NCBI RefSeq assembly: GCF_014637175.1
Contig: NZ_BMEV01000028.1
Coordinates: forward strand, 1-40,825
Length of the DNA stretch: 40,825 nucleotides
From: Compostibacillus humi
GTDB lineage: Bacteria > Bacillota > Bacilli > Bacillales > Amphibacillaceae
Reading direction: 5' to 3'
This document shows positions 34,308-40,825 of the stretch, one piece after another. The position numbers and the translations under genes are program-made. The first letter of the stretch is position 1, and each line of letters starts with the position of its first letter. The notes beneath the pieces are model-generated. The model ran no database searches. It had not been told where the DNA came from and saw nothing but the letters and a program-made list of their open reading frames with translations.

Positions 34308-34606
34308 ACCAAGTGTACCTGTATATCCTAGTTATGGCCGGCGTCACCTATTTAATCAGGGTGCTGCCCCTCACCCTTGTCCGCCGGGAAATAACAAATC
34401 CTTACGTGAAATCCTTTTTATATTACGTACCTTATGTCACGTTGGCAGTGATGATTTTCCCTGCTATATTGGATGCCACAGCATCTCCCTGGTCAGCACT
34501 CGCCGGTTTTATCATTGCCATTCTCTTTGCCTATCGCGGAAACAGTTTGATTGCCGTATCACTTTTTGCTTGCATGGCAGTATTTATTACAGAACTATTT
34601 TTATAA
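34304..34606 (+). CDS. azlD: AzlD family subunit (locus 2)
   Basis: A 100-residue protein with about four membrane helices, containing GVTYLIRVLPLTLVRREI and SFLYYVPYVTLAVMIFPAIL as in AzlD. The start is GTG (34304-34306), whose last two bases belong to the azlC stop (GTGA overlap), with AAGGAGGA six nt upstream; the pair is translationally coupled. It shares little sequence with the AzlD at 5.3-5.6 kb beyond family motifs, so the two loci probably differ in substrate or regulation. Confidence 0.92.
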   Translation: MNQVYLYILVMAGVTYLIRVLPLTLVRREITNPYVKSFLYYVPYVTLAVMIFPAILDATASPWSALAGFIIAILFAYRGNSLIAVSLFACMAVFITELFL

Positions 34607-34650
34607 AAAACAGGAAGCATAACCTGCCGAAAAGACAGTCTATGCTTCCA
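34604..34650 (-). terminator. Intrinsic terminator after ogt
   Basis: On the minus strand GGAAGCATA (34641-34649) pairs with TATGCTTCC (34613-34621), followed by TGTTTTTT. The 19-nt loop is long. Opposite-strand activity for azlCD is possible but lacks a T-run. Confidence 0.7.
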
Positions 34651-34653
34651 CAA

Positions 34654-35166
34654 TTAATTAAGAAAACCTTCATGTTTTAGCAAAAACTCTTTTTTATCCA
34701 GTCCGCCATTATACCCTATTAATTTGCCGTTTTTGCCGATAACCCGGTGACAGGGAACGACAATCGCAACTGGATTTCGATTCACCGCTCCGCCAACCGC
34801 ACGGACAGCTTTCGGATTTCCAATAGTATAGGCAATATCTTGATACGACTTTGTTTGACCATGGGGAATGTCATCGAGCAATGCTTGCCACACCTTTTTT
34901 TGAAACGGAGTGCCGAATAGATGGAGCTGCATGGCAAACTTCCGGAGCTCTCCCTTAAAATATTGTTCCAATTCGTTTTTAGCTTGAGTAGTCTGATTAG
35001 AATCTTTAATGAAAATTGGTTTTACTCCATTTTTTAAAAGCCAGGCTGATATCTCGTCCTTTAAATCTTTCATCCTGCCATAATCAATGCGAATAATCCC
35101 CTCTTCGCATGCAAGAACGAGCAGTGGTCCGATGGGAGATTCCCATTCATCATAATAAATTTCCAT
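34654..35166 (-). CDS. ogt: Methylated-DNA--protein-cysteine methyltransferase
   Basis: A 170-residue suicide repair enzyme that takes the methyl group from O6-methylguanine in DNA onto its own cysteine. The active site is VVPCHRVIG with Cys139. The DNA-binding helix-turn-helix lies before it (FQKKVWQALLDDIPHGQTKSYQDIA), with the conserved arginine-finger region at about 120-130 (KAVRAVGGAVNRNP). The N-terminal domain is short, as in Bacillus Ogt. An ATG three codons upstream (35173-35175) has no ribosome binding site; AAGGATGAGGAG favours the ATG at 35164-35166. A 52-bp tandem repeat array lies upstream, so its promoter must be in or next to that array. Confidence 0.93.
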   Translation of the reverse strand: MEIYYDEWESPIGPLLVLACEEGIIRIDYGRMKDLKDEISAWLLKNGVKPIFIKDSNQTTQAKNELEQYFKGELRKFAMQLHLFGTPFQKKVWQALLDDIPHGQTKSYQDIAYTIGNPKAVRAVGGAVNRNPVAIVVPCHRVIGKNGKLIGYNGGLDKKEFLLKHEGFLN

Positions 35167-35234
35167 TCTCCTCATCCTTTTGGTTTAGTTTTGCAGCTGA
35201 TAATATTTTCGCTGTCAACGGGGCATTTCTATGG

Positions 35235-35860
35235 GCACTTACGAAGCTATTTTTCATTTCTAACGGTCTTTAGAACAATCCTATAAGCACTTTTTAAGAC
35301 AACTCCTGTTTCTAATGGGCTTTAGAATACTCCTATAGGCACTTTTAAAAGAAATTTCTGTTTATAATGGGCTTTAGAATGCTTCTATAAGCACTTTTAA
35401 AGACAATTTCTGTTTCAAACGGTCTTTAGAACACTTCTATAAGCACTTTTAAAGACAATTTCTGTTTCAAACGGTCTTTAGAACACTTCTATAAGCACTT
35501 TTAAAGACAATTTCTGTTTCAAACGGTCTTTAGAATGCTTCTATAAGCACTTTTAAAGACAATTTCTGTTTCAAACGGTCTTTAGAACACTTCTATAAGC
35601 ACTTTTAAAGACAATTTCTGTTTCAAACGGTCTTTAGAACACTTCTATAAGCACTTTTAAAGACAATTTCTGTTTCAAACGGTCTTTAGAACACTTCTAT
35701 AAGCACTTTCAGAGGCAATTTCCGTTTATAATGGGCTTTAGAACACTTCTATAAGCACTTTTAAAGACAATTTCTGTTTCAAACGGTCTTTAGAGCGCTC
35801 CTATGAGCACTTTTAAAAATATTTTCCGTCTTAAGTGGTCTTTAGAAGGCTTCTGTTTCA
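35235..35860. repeat. Tandem array of about twelve 52-bp repeats
   Basis: GCAC recurs at exactly 52-bp steps: 35235, 35287, 35339, 35391, 35443, 35495, 35547, 35599, 35651, 35703, 35755 and 35807. Copies 4, 5, 7, 8 and 9 are identical, copy 6 differs by two bases, and the outer copies are diverged and fade out after about 35860. Each full unit holds TAAAGAC...GTCTTTA (a 7-bp inverted repeat, 17 nt apart) and AGAA-CAC-TTCT. Two variant blocks, CAAACGGTC and ATAATGGGC, occupy the same place in different copies. The period is not a multiple of three and all frames contain stops. The array fills most of the 765-nt gap between ogt and queG; I see no gene there. Confidence 0.95.
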
Positions 35861-35931
35861 ACGGTCATTATAATAACCCATCTATCCATAAGACGTACAA
35901 CTGCTTTTCCAGTTTCCGCCGATTCTTAATA

Positions 35932-37083
35932 TTATTTTATCTTTGCTAAATCTAATCCTTTCTCCATTTCATATAAAACCTGTTCGTCGGTTTCTTTTTC
36001 CATGGCTTCATTAATCGCTTTTACCGCTTCTTCTGTGCCTATTTTTCCTAATGTCCAGGCAGCTGTACCGCGAATAACCGGACGAGGGTCCTTTCGCAAA
36101 AGTTCTTTTAAATCTTCAATGGCAGTTTCGTCTTTAAAATGACCGAGGGCAATAAGTGCATTCCGCTGAATGGGCTTCTTCCCTCGCCAGGAGCCGGCCA
36201 TATAGCCAAACTTCTCTTTAAACTCCCGGTTGGAAATACGCAATAACGGCTTTAATTTTGGCTTGGCCGCTTCCGGGTCCGGTTCAAACTCTTTATGAAT
36301 ATGAAAATCGATTCCTTTATTTTTTGGACAAACTTGCTGACACGTATCACATCCATACAGTCTGTTTCCAATTTTTCCGCGAAACTCCTCAGGCATAAAA
36401 TCCTTCGTTTGCGTTAGGAAAGAAATACATCGCTGGGCATTAATCTGCCCTCCCTTAGGCCCGCCGTGATCAATAAGTGCTCCGGTCGGACAAGCTTCTA
36501 TACATTTACGGCAATCTCCGCAGCTATCTTCCACCGGTTCATCGGGAATAAAAGGAATATTGGTCAACATTTCTCCTAAATATACGAAAGAACCGAATTC
36601 CTTTGTAATGATGGCACAGTTTTTTCCGCTGTAGCCAATACCGGCCCGTTCGGCTACCGCCCGATCCGATAATTCCCCTGTATCGACCATAATCTTTGTG
36701 ACAGCATCCGGAACTCTTTTTTTAATAAAGCTGTCCAATTTTTCCAACCGGTCTTGCAGCACGAGGTGGTAATCCATTCCCCAAGACGCGCGGGCAAATA
36801 TCCCCCTCCGATCAGCCTTTGTTCCTTTTGGCGCATTTTTCATTCTTGACGGATAAGCGAGTGCAATGGAAATAATCGATTGGGCTTCCGGCAGCAACCG
36901 TTGCGGTTCAGTCCGTTCTTCAATGGAGCCCTTCTCAAAACCGGATTGATAATTCAGTTCCTGCTGACGCCGCAGCCGCTCCCTTAATTCACCAAATACA
37001 TCTGCCGATGCAAAACCGATTTTATCAATGCCTATTTCCTTCGCATATTCCTTTATTTCATCCTTCAATTTATCGATTTGCAA
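35932..37083 (-). CDS. queG: Epoxyqueuosine reductase QueG
   Basis: A 383-residue cobalamin-dependent enzyme that reduces epoxyqueuosine to queuosine in tRNA, the last step of queuosine synthesis. D134 in IMVDTGELSDRAVAERAG is at the known catalytic position. Two [4Fe-4S] clusters are bound by C188, C191, C194 and C198 (SCGDCRKCIEACPTG) and by C245, C248 and C252 (GCDTCQQVCPKN) together with a further Cys (C198 or C219 region). A HEAT-repeat tail (about 300-380) binds tRNA. The start is TTG with GGAGGGG upstream. It lies 15 nt after the ABC-class ATPase gene and is probably cotranscribed with it. Confidence 0.95.
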   Translation of the reverse strand: MQIDKLKDEIKEYAKEIGIDKIGFASADVFGELRERLRRQQELNYQSGFEKGSIEERTEPQRLLPEAQSIISIALAYPSRMKNAPKGTKADRRGIFARASWGMDYHLVLQDRLEKLDSFIKKRVPDAVTKIMVDTGELSDRAVAERAGIGYSGKNCAIITKEFGSFVYLGEMLTNIPFIPDEPVEDSCGDCRKCIEACPTGALIDHGGPKGGQINAQRCISFLTQTKDFMPEEFRGKIGNRLYGCDTCQQVCPKNKGIDFHIHKEFEPDPEAAKPKLKPLLRISNREFKEKFGYMAGSWRGKKPIQRNALIALGHFKDETAIEDLKELLRKDPRPVIRGTAAWTLGKIGTEEAVKAINEAMEKETDEQVLYEMEKGLDLAKIK

Positions 37084-37098
37084 AAGAACCCCTCCTTT

Positions 37099-38802
37099 CT
37101 AATTTTGTCTAATTACTTTTAACGTCCGCATCCGGTTCAATACCCCGGCAATTTCATGTTTACGCGGCCGGGCAAGATCACCGGGATGTTTATCCCCGTT
37201 CAACACTGCAAATCCTAGACCGTCTTTATCCATTTTCCTTTCAATTTCAGCAAGGAGTTCCGTCAACGTTTTGCCTTCTAAACTGTTCGTCCGTTCCAGA
37301 TATTGGATAATTTCAGCAATCATTCTCGTTTGGGACAGGTCGACTAACTGTTCCAATGCATCGAAAACAATTTCTGTTTTTCCCATGATGATTGTATAAA
37401 GTTCCTTCCCCTGAGTTTTATGACGCTTTCCCTTTTTTGTCTGCAGCGAGGAAGGATGGAACTGACGATGAGTTACGATGCCAAAATCTCTTGAAAACGT
37501 TTCTGTTGGTGCTGGATATTTGCGGTTAATTTCCCTTACCTTTTCGGTAACCACTTTTGGCTTATATTCATCCATCATAATGACCGTATCGGCTACGGAA
37601 AAATAATCTCCAGAACCGCCCATGACCAATACAGCAGAAATATCAAATTTATCCCGCAGCGCGACAATCTTGTCAATAAATGGAGTAATTGGCTCCTTTT
37701 CTTCGCTGACCAATTCCCGCATCCGAACATCCCGAATCATAAAATTCGTTGCGCTCGTATCCTCGTCTATTAATAATACCGTTGCTCCAGTCTCTACTGC
37801 TTCAATCACATTGGCTGCTTGGGAGGTGCTGCCGCTGGCATTTTCGGTAGAAAAAAATGTCGTATCGATTCGACGGGGAAGACGGTTAATAAAAGGAGAA
37901 ATGTTTACCCCTTGAATACTCCTGCCGTCTTCGGCACGAATTTTTACAGCGTCCGGATCCGTAATAACAAATTCCCTTCCATCCCCTTCTGCATGAAAAT
38001 ATACCCCTCGCTCGATTGCTTTTAACAAAGTACTTTTTCCGTGATATCCGCCACCTACAATTAGCGTAATCCCGCGGGGGATAGCCATCCCTTTTATCGG
38101 CTTTTCCCGATGGGGCACCGTTAATTCCACTTCCAGCTCTCTTGGACTTTGAAAAGGAAGGGCGTTTTTTAAAGGGAGATTGCTAATGCCGCTTTCCCGG
38201 GGCAAAATCGAACCATTGGCAATAAAGGCAATCCACTGGTTTCTTTTCAGTTCTTCACGAATGGCGGCTTGCTGGTCAGCAAGGCAAACAGCACTTTGTA
38301 TCGTTTCTGAGGAAATTCGAAAGACAGAACGGTTTAAGATGTGAGGAATACGGCTGGCAAATAGTAGTGTTGCCTCCTTCGCATTGATTCTCCGTCCGTT
38401 TGCCGGCAATCCGACGGACATACAAACGGTTACCGTTCGATCATTCATCATAACTGCCGTTCTCTCTAATATTTCCTGCCCTGGTTTGTCAAAGAAAATT
38501 TTTCCGCTATGTCCGCTCCCTCGCGGTCTATTGTCCAGCTCTGATACTGCTTTGCCAACGGCACGGGCAATGCAATCCTCAACGGCTGTTTTTTCATGCC
38601 GCAATTTTAACCACTCTGCTTGAATCGGAAGGAGACGGACTGGTATTTCCAGGCGGATCTTCGACGGAGTTGCAAAGGGATCTCCTTGAACATAATCAAT
38701 ATATAAAGTAAATTTATCGCCTTCATAACGGCCTTGGATGCTTTTATAAGCTTTATATCCTTTTTGATGCAGCAGTTTTAACTGTTCGACCAGCTTTTTC
38801 AT
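37099..38802 (-). CDS. Predicted ABC-class ATPase (COG3044 family)
   Basis: A 567-residue soluble protein of the ABC_ATPase family of unknown function. The nucleotide-binding core shows Walker A GGGYHGKST (250-258), a signature-like SGSTSQAAN (321-329) and Walker B ATVLLIDEDTSATNF (338-352), with MGGSGDYFSVADTVIMMDEY after it. The 240-residue N-terminal region (RPRGSGHSGKIFFDKPGQ) is specific to this family. There are no membrane helices, so it is not a transporter subunit. GAGGGATT precedes the ATG. It is the first gene before queG; an RNA-linked role is conceivable from this neighbour but is unproven. Confidence 0.88.
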   Translation of the reverse strand: MKKLVEQLKLLHQKGYKAYKSIQGRYEGDKFTLYIDYVQGDPFATPSKIRLEIPVRLLPIQAEWLKLRHEKTAVEDCIARAVGKAVSELDNRPRGSGHSGKIFFDKPGQEILERTAVMMNDRTVTVCMSVGLPANGRRINAKEATLLFASRIPHILNRSVFRISSETIQSAVCLADQQAAIREELKRNQWIAFIANGSILPRESGISNLPLKNALPFQSPRELEVELTVPHREKPIKGMAIPRGITLIVGGGYHGKSTLLKAIERGVYFHAEGDGREFVITDPDAVKIRAEDGRSIQGVNISPFINRLPRRIDTTFFSTENASGSTSQAANVIEAVETGATVLLIDEDTSATNFMIRDVRMRELVSEEKEPITPFIDKIVALRDKFDISAVLVMGGSGDYFSVADTVIMMDEYKPKVVTEKVREINRKYPAPTETFSRDFGIVTHRQFHPSSLQTKKGKRHKTQGKELYTIIMGKTEIVFDALEQLVDLSQTRMIAEIIQYLERTNSLEGKTLTELLAEIERKMDKDGLGFAVLNGDKHPGDLARPRKHEIAGVLNRMRTLKVIRQN

Positions 38803-38833
38803 CTTAATCCCTCTTCTTTTCTCTGATACTCCC

Positions 38834-38863
38834 AGTCTACAATGGGGAAAAGCAGAATTTCAA
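38834..38863 (-). promoter_or_regulatory. Predicted sigma-A promoter of the ATPase-queG operon
   Basis: TTGAAA (38858-38863), an 18-nt spacer and TAGACT (38834-38839) on the minus strand, about 30 nt before the ATPase start. Confidence 0.4.
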
Positions 38864-38884
38864 GTTAAGAAGAAATATTTCAGT

Positions 38885-38940
38885 GCTATAAAAAATAAAA
38901 AACGCAACGCTTCGTAGCCATTTCTACGAAACACTGCGTT
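38885..38940 (-). terminator. Intrinsic terminator after tRNA-Gly
   Basis: On the minus strand AACGCAGTG-TTTCGTAG pairs with CTACGAA-GCGTTGCGTT around AAATGG, followed by TTTTATTTTTTAT. It ends the tRNA transcript 13 nt after the CCA end. Confidence 0.85.
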
Positions 38941-38952
38941 GGACACTATGTA

Positions 38953-39026
38953 TGGAGCGGGTGAAGGGAATCGAACCCTCGACAACAGCTTGGAAGGCTG
39001 TGGTTTTACCACTAAACTACACCCGC
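38953..39026 (-). tRNA. tRNA-Gly (anticodon UCC)
   Basis: A 74-nt cloverleaf with encoded CCA. The acceptor stem pairs GCGGGTG (39020-39026) with CACCCGC (38957-38963), the discriminator is U, and the T arm has the GGTTCGATTCC core. The anticodon loop CTTCCAA is at 38990-38996 with anticodon UCC at 38992-38994. The transcript starts upstream at the promoter at 39376-39404 and first passes two copies of the tRNA 5' half. Confidence 0.97.
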
Positions 39027-39155
39027 ATGTTATAAAAATATTTAATTTTGAATTTGTTTACGCCCGTGTCATGCCTCTGCAGCTACTTAGCCTGCTCAGA
39101 GACGGTTTTACGCTTCGAGGCAACTCGTAGCCTATTCGGCAGAAGCATTGCTCGT

Positions 39156-39186
39156 GGCTGTGGTTTTACCACTAAACTACACCCGC
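39156..39186 (-). other. tRNA-Gly 5' half, copy 2
   Basis: These 31 nt are identical to the tRNA-Gly from its first base to the first position of the anticodon loop (acceptor 5' strand, D arm, anticodon 5' strand). The anticodon, T arm and 3' acceptor strand are missing, so it cannot be a functional tRNA. Confidence 0.9.
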
Positions 39187-39315
39187 ATATTATAAAAATA
39201 TTTAATTTTGAATTTGTTTACGCCCGTGTCATGCCTCTGCAGCTACTTAGCCTAATCGTAGATGGTCTTACGCTTCGAGGCAACTCGCAGCCTATTCGGC
39301 AGAAGCATTGCTCGT

Positions 39316-39346
39316 GGCTGTGGTTTTACCACTAAACTACACCCGC
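39316..39346 (-). other. tRNA-Gly 5' half, copy 3
   Basis: A second 31-nt copy of the tRNA-Gly 5' half, 160 bp further upstream, also broken off in the anticodon loop. It lies about 23 nt downstream of the predicted transcription start. Confidence 0.9.
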
Positions 39347-39375
39347 ACATGCGTTATATTTTGTGGACAAAAAGT

Positions 39376-39404
39376 ATTATATCAAGGTTCCGATTACAAA
39401 TCAA
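39376..39404 (-). promoter_or_regulatory. Predicted sigma-A promoter of the tRNA-Gly transcript
   Basis: TTGATT (39399-39404), a 17-nt spacer and a perfect TATAAT (39376-39381) on the minus strand. It lies upstream of both tRNA half copies, so the primary transcript should include them. Bases 39405-39536 hold no gene; TTGACA at 39413-39418 and TATAAT at 39450-39455 on the plus strand are too far apart to form a promoter. Confidence 0.6.
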
Positions 39405-39550
39405 CCATTTTTTTGACAGAATCGGACAATATTCCTCAATTTCCTATATTATAATATTAATGAAGTGGTTATTACTTGCCAGTTTCATAAATTTCAATGG
39501 AGAGTTTCAGTCTGTTATGGTACACTGGAAGTGTTTAGGGAGGGAGAAAA

Positions 39551-40426
39551 ATGTCTTTATATCCAATTATTTTAAGCCAATCTACATTTAAACATAAAGA
39601 CAGCCTAAAATACCCTTTTGAGGAAAGGGGATTACAATTCGGCGATGGAATCTATGAAGTGATTCGGATTTATCATGGAAACTACTATTTGTTCCAGGAA
39701 CATGTAGACCGGCTTTACCGCTCGGCAGAGGCGATCAAACTGAACATTCCATTTGAAAAAGAAGAACTTTCCCGGCTTTTACTAGAATTGATAAAACGAA
39801 ACAAAATGACGAGCGACGGAAAATTGTATTTGCAAGTAACGAGGGGGTCAGCACCTCGGGATCATGTGTTTCCTAAAGGAGTTACTGCAAATCTGTATGC
39901 CTATATTGAAGATTTGCCTCGTAATCTCGAAGCATTGGAAAACGGAGTCAAAACAATTAGTATAAGAGATTCCCGCTGGGAAAACTGTTATATTAAAAGT
40001 TTAAATCTGCTGCCGAACGTGCTTGCGAAACAAGAGGCCAGTGAACAAGGCTGTTATGAAGCAGTTTTGCATAAAGATGGTGTCGTTACCGAATGCAGCT
40101 CATCCAATATTTACTTAGTAAAAGACGGAAAAATTTATACCCACCCTGCAACAAAAAATATTTTACACGGCTGCGTGCGGATGGCCGTAGAAAAATTTGC
40201 AAAAGACTTAAACATTCCATTTATCGAAGAAAGCTTTACATTGGATGATATTCCATCTGCTGATGAAATGTTCTTATCGAGCAGCACTTCAGAAATTACC
40301 CCGGTCATCCAAGTGGACGATATCGTTATTGCTGACGGAAAACCGGGCGAAATAACCGAAAAGCTGCAAGAAGCCTATGTGAAAGACGCAAAAATTGAAG
40401 AAACAAAAACGAAACAAATGATGTAA
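39551..40426 (+). CDS. dat: D-amino acid transaminase
   Basis: A 291-residue class IV pyridoxal-phosphate aminotransferase that interconverts D-alanine and D-glutamate for peptidoglycan. The PLP lysine is Lys149 in YIKSLNLLPNVLAKQ, the ring-nitrogen acid is Glu181 in GVVTECSSSNIYLV, and FEERGLQFGDGIYEVIRIY near the N terminus is a family hallmark. Length is close to the well-studied Bacillus sp. YM-1 enzyme (about 282). The ATG is preceded by GGGAGGG. A terminator follows, so it is monocistronic. A branched-chain aminotransferase role is less likely given the D-amino-acid-type N terminus. Confidence 0.94.
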   Translation: MSLYPIILSQSTFKHKDSLKYPFEERGLQFGDGIYEVIRIYHGNYYLFQEHVDRLYRSAEAIKLNIPFEKEELSRLLLELIKRNKMTSDGKLYLQVTRGSAPRDHVFPKGVTANLYAYIEDLPRNLEALENGVKTISIRDSRWENCYIKSLNLLPNVLAKQEASEQGCYEAVLHKDGVVTECSSSNIYLVKDGKIYTHPATKNILHGCVRMAVEKFAKDLNIPFIEESFTLDDIPSADEMFLSSSTSEITPVIQVDDIVIADGKPGEITEKLQEAYVKDAKIEETKTKQMM

Positions 40427-40431
40427 TCATT

Positions 40432-40470
40432 CGCTCCGCATGCATAATGACATGCGGAGCTTTTCGTTTT
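40432..40470 (+). terminator. Intrinsic terminator after dat
   Basis: GCTCCGCATG (40433-40442) pairs with CATGCGGAGC (40451-40460), followed by TTTTCGTTTT. The opposite strand has a weaker tail towards the small ORF at 40487-40681. Confidence 0.9.
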
Positions 40471-40486
40471 CCTGCCATAGAAGATA

Positions 40487-40681
40487 TTAATTCGCAGCAT
40501 CCGGGATTTTTATAAATACATTCTTTATATCCTGAATTAACTGTTCACTCGTATATTCTCCGTTTCCCGCTGCATATGTATTAAGACTCCCATAAAGTAG
40601 TTTCAGTATAGCTTTCGCTTCCCCTTCCGACAGCTGATTGATCGCTCTGAACATTTCTTCCAATCCCTGCATCTTATCCAT
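40487..40681 (-). CDS. Small protein of unknown function (64 residues)
   Basis: A 64-residue, acidic, probably helical protein (MDKMQGLEEMFRAINQLSEG, then EAKAILKLLYGSL and SEQLIQDIKNVFIKIPDAAN). GGGTGG lies about 7 nt before the ATG, which supports translation. No signal peptide or membrane helix is present. I do not recognise the family. It is convergent with dat across a shared terminator. Bases 40682-40825 hold no gene; TATAAT-like sequences occur there but without a convincing -35. Confidence 0.55.
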   Translation of the reverse strand: MDKMQGLEEMFRAINQLSEGEAKAILKLLYGSLNTYAAGNGEYTSEQLIQDIKNVFIKIPDAAN

Positions 40682-40825
40682 TATCTACCACCCCGTCTTT
40701 TTCTTTTACAATCTCAACTTTCGCAGTCGAAAAACACTAGTAAACACTTGATATGACTGAAAGAATTCACAACATTATATCTAAAAATGAACAAAAAAAC
40801 ATCCCTTTTTGGTAAAATATAGTCA

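Larger units (their letters stand above)
39027..39346 (-). repeat. Two tandem 160-bp repeats, each a 129-nt spacer plus a tRNA-Gly 5' half
   Basis: The sequence from the tRNA 5' half onward recurs at a 160-bp period (GGCTGTGG at 38996, 39156, 39316). The two units differ at roughly ten positions, mostly around 39094-39110 versus 39254-39270. The spacers contain a hairpin (CGAG-GCAA-CTCG on the plus strand) and no T arm, acceptor 3' strand or recognisable gene. Open frames running through the region simply read the repeats and are not credible genes. Confidence 0.9.

Noticed and set aside
35235-35860. CRISPR array
   Set aside because: The whole 52-bp unit repeats with no unique spacers, and there are no cas genes nearby.
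39413-39455. Plus-strand promoter for dat from TTGACA and TATAAT
   Set aside because: The boxes are 31 nt apart, so they cannot work together as one sigma-A promoter.
39048-39591. Overlapping plus-strand open frames of 95-109 codons across the tRNA-Gly region
   Set aside because: They read through the 160-bp repeats antisense to the tRNA and its half copies, have no ribosome binding sites and repeat the same peptide; they are by-products of the duplication.

Overview
The window reads as chromosome of an endospore-forming Bacillaceae (Firmicutes). Supporting this are a GerA-type germinant receptor operon, a YhcN/YlaJ-type spore lipoprotein, YhdB-, YhbB-, YtiB- and YxiO-like proteins, a BmrCD-type ABC exporter pair, strong AGGAGG ribosome binding sites, frequent TTG/GTG starts, and sequences resembling sigma-G and sigma-K promoters. 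I cannot name the species. I see no phage, plasmid, CRISPR array or large genomic island; nearly all genes belong to known families and the unusual material lies between genes.

Layout. 1-6.3 kb: zinc-dependent phospholipase C-like protein, UMF1/YxiO-type MFS transporter, a membrane chemoreceptor without an extracellular sensor, a cation diffusion facilitator, and a first azlCD pair. 6.4-10.6 kb: methionine aminopeptidase, a dipeptidase-SDR operon, a spore lipoprotein with a sigma-G-like promoter, and a YhdB-like gene. 10.7-15.5 kb (minus strand): an attenuation leader (24-codon peptide plus intrinsic terminator), then bmrC, bmrD and a membrane-anchored trypsin-like protease. 15.7-17.3 kb: a soluble chemoreceptor and a beta-carbonic anhydrase-like protein. 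17.3-21.1 kb: a three-gene germinant receptor operon behind a sigma-G-like promoter. 21.2-23.8 kb: a stand-alone murG and a MATE exporter. 23.9-28.1 kb: odhAB with a sigma-A-type promoter and a candidate cre site. 28.3-31.2 kb: an unlisted 33-residue peptide gene, trmL, an amidase_6 protein and a frameshifted MFS exporter. 31.3-32.6 kb: a six-repeat beta-propeller protein behind a sigma-K-like promoter. 32.6-35.2 kb: a LysR regulator divergent from a second azlCD pair, then ogt. 35.2-35.9 kb: about twelve copies of a 52-bp tandem repeat. 35.9-38.8 kb: queG and an ABC-class ATPase. 38.9-39.4 kb: tRNA-Gly(UCC) preceded in its own transcript by two copies of its 5' half in 160-bp repeats. 39.5-40.8 kb: D-amino acid transaminase and a small unknown ORF.

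How they fit together. Spore functions dominate: germinant receptor, spore lipoprotein, and probably the propeller protein. Export is the second theme: BmrCD, MATE, two MFS proteins, the cation exporter and two AzlCD branched-chain amino acid exporters. The items I consider most worth following are the BmrCD attenuation leader, the tRNA-half repeats, the 52-bp minisatellite, the propeller protein and the small exported-peptide gene. Promoter, operator and RNA-pairing calls were made by eye and are predictions.
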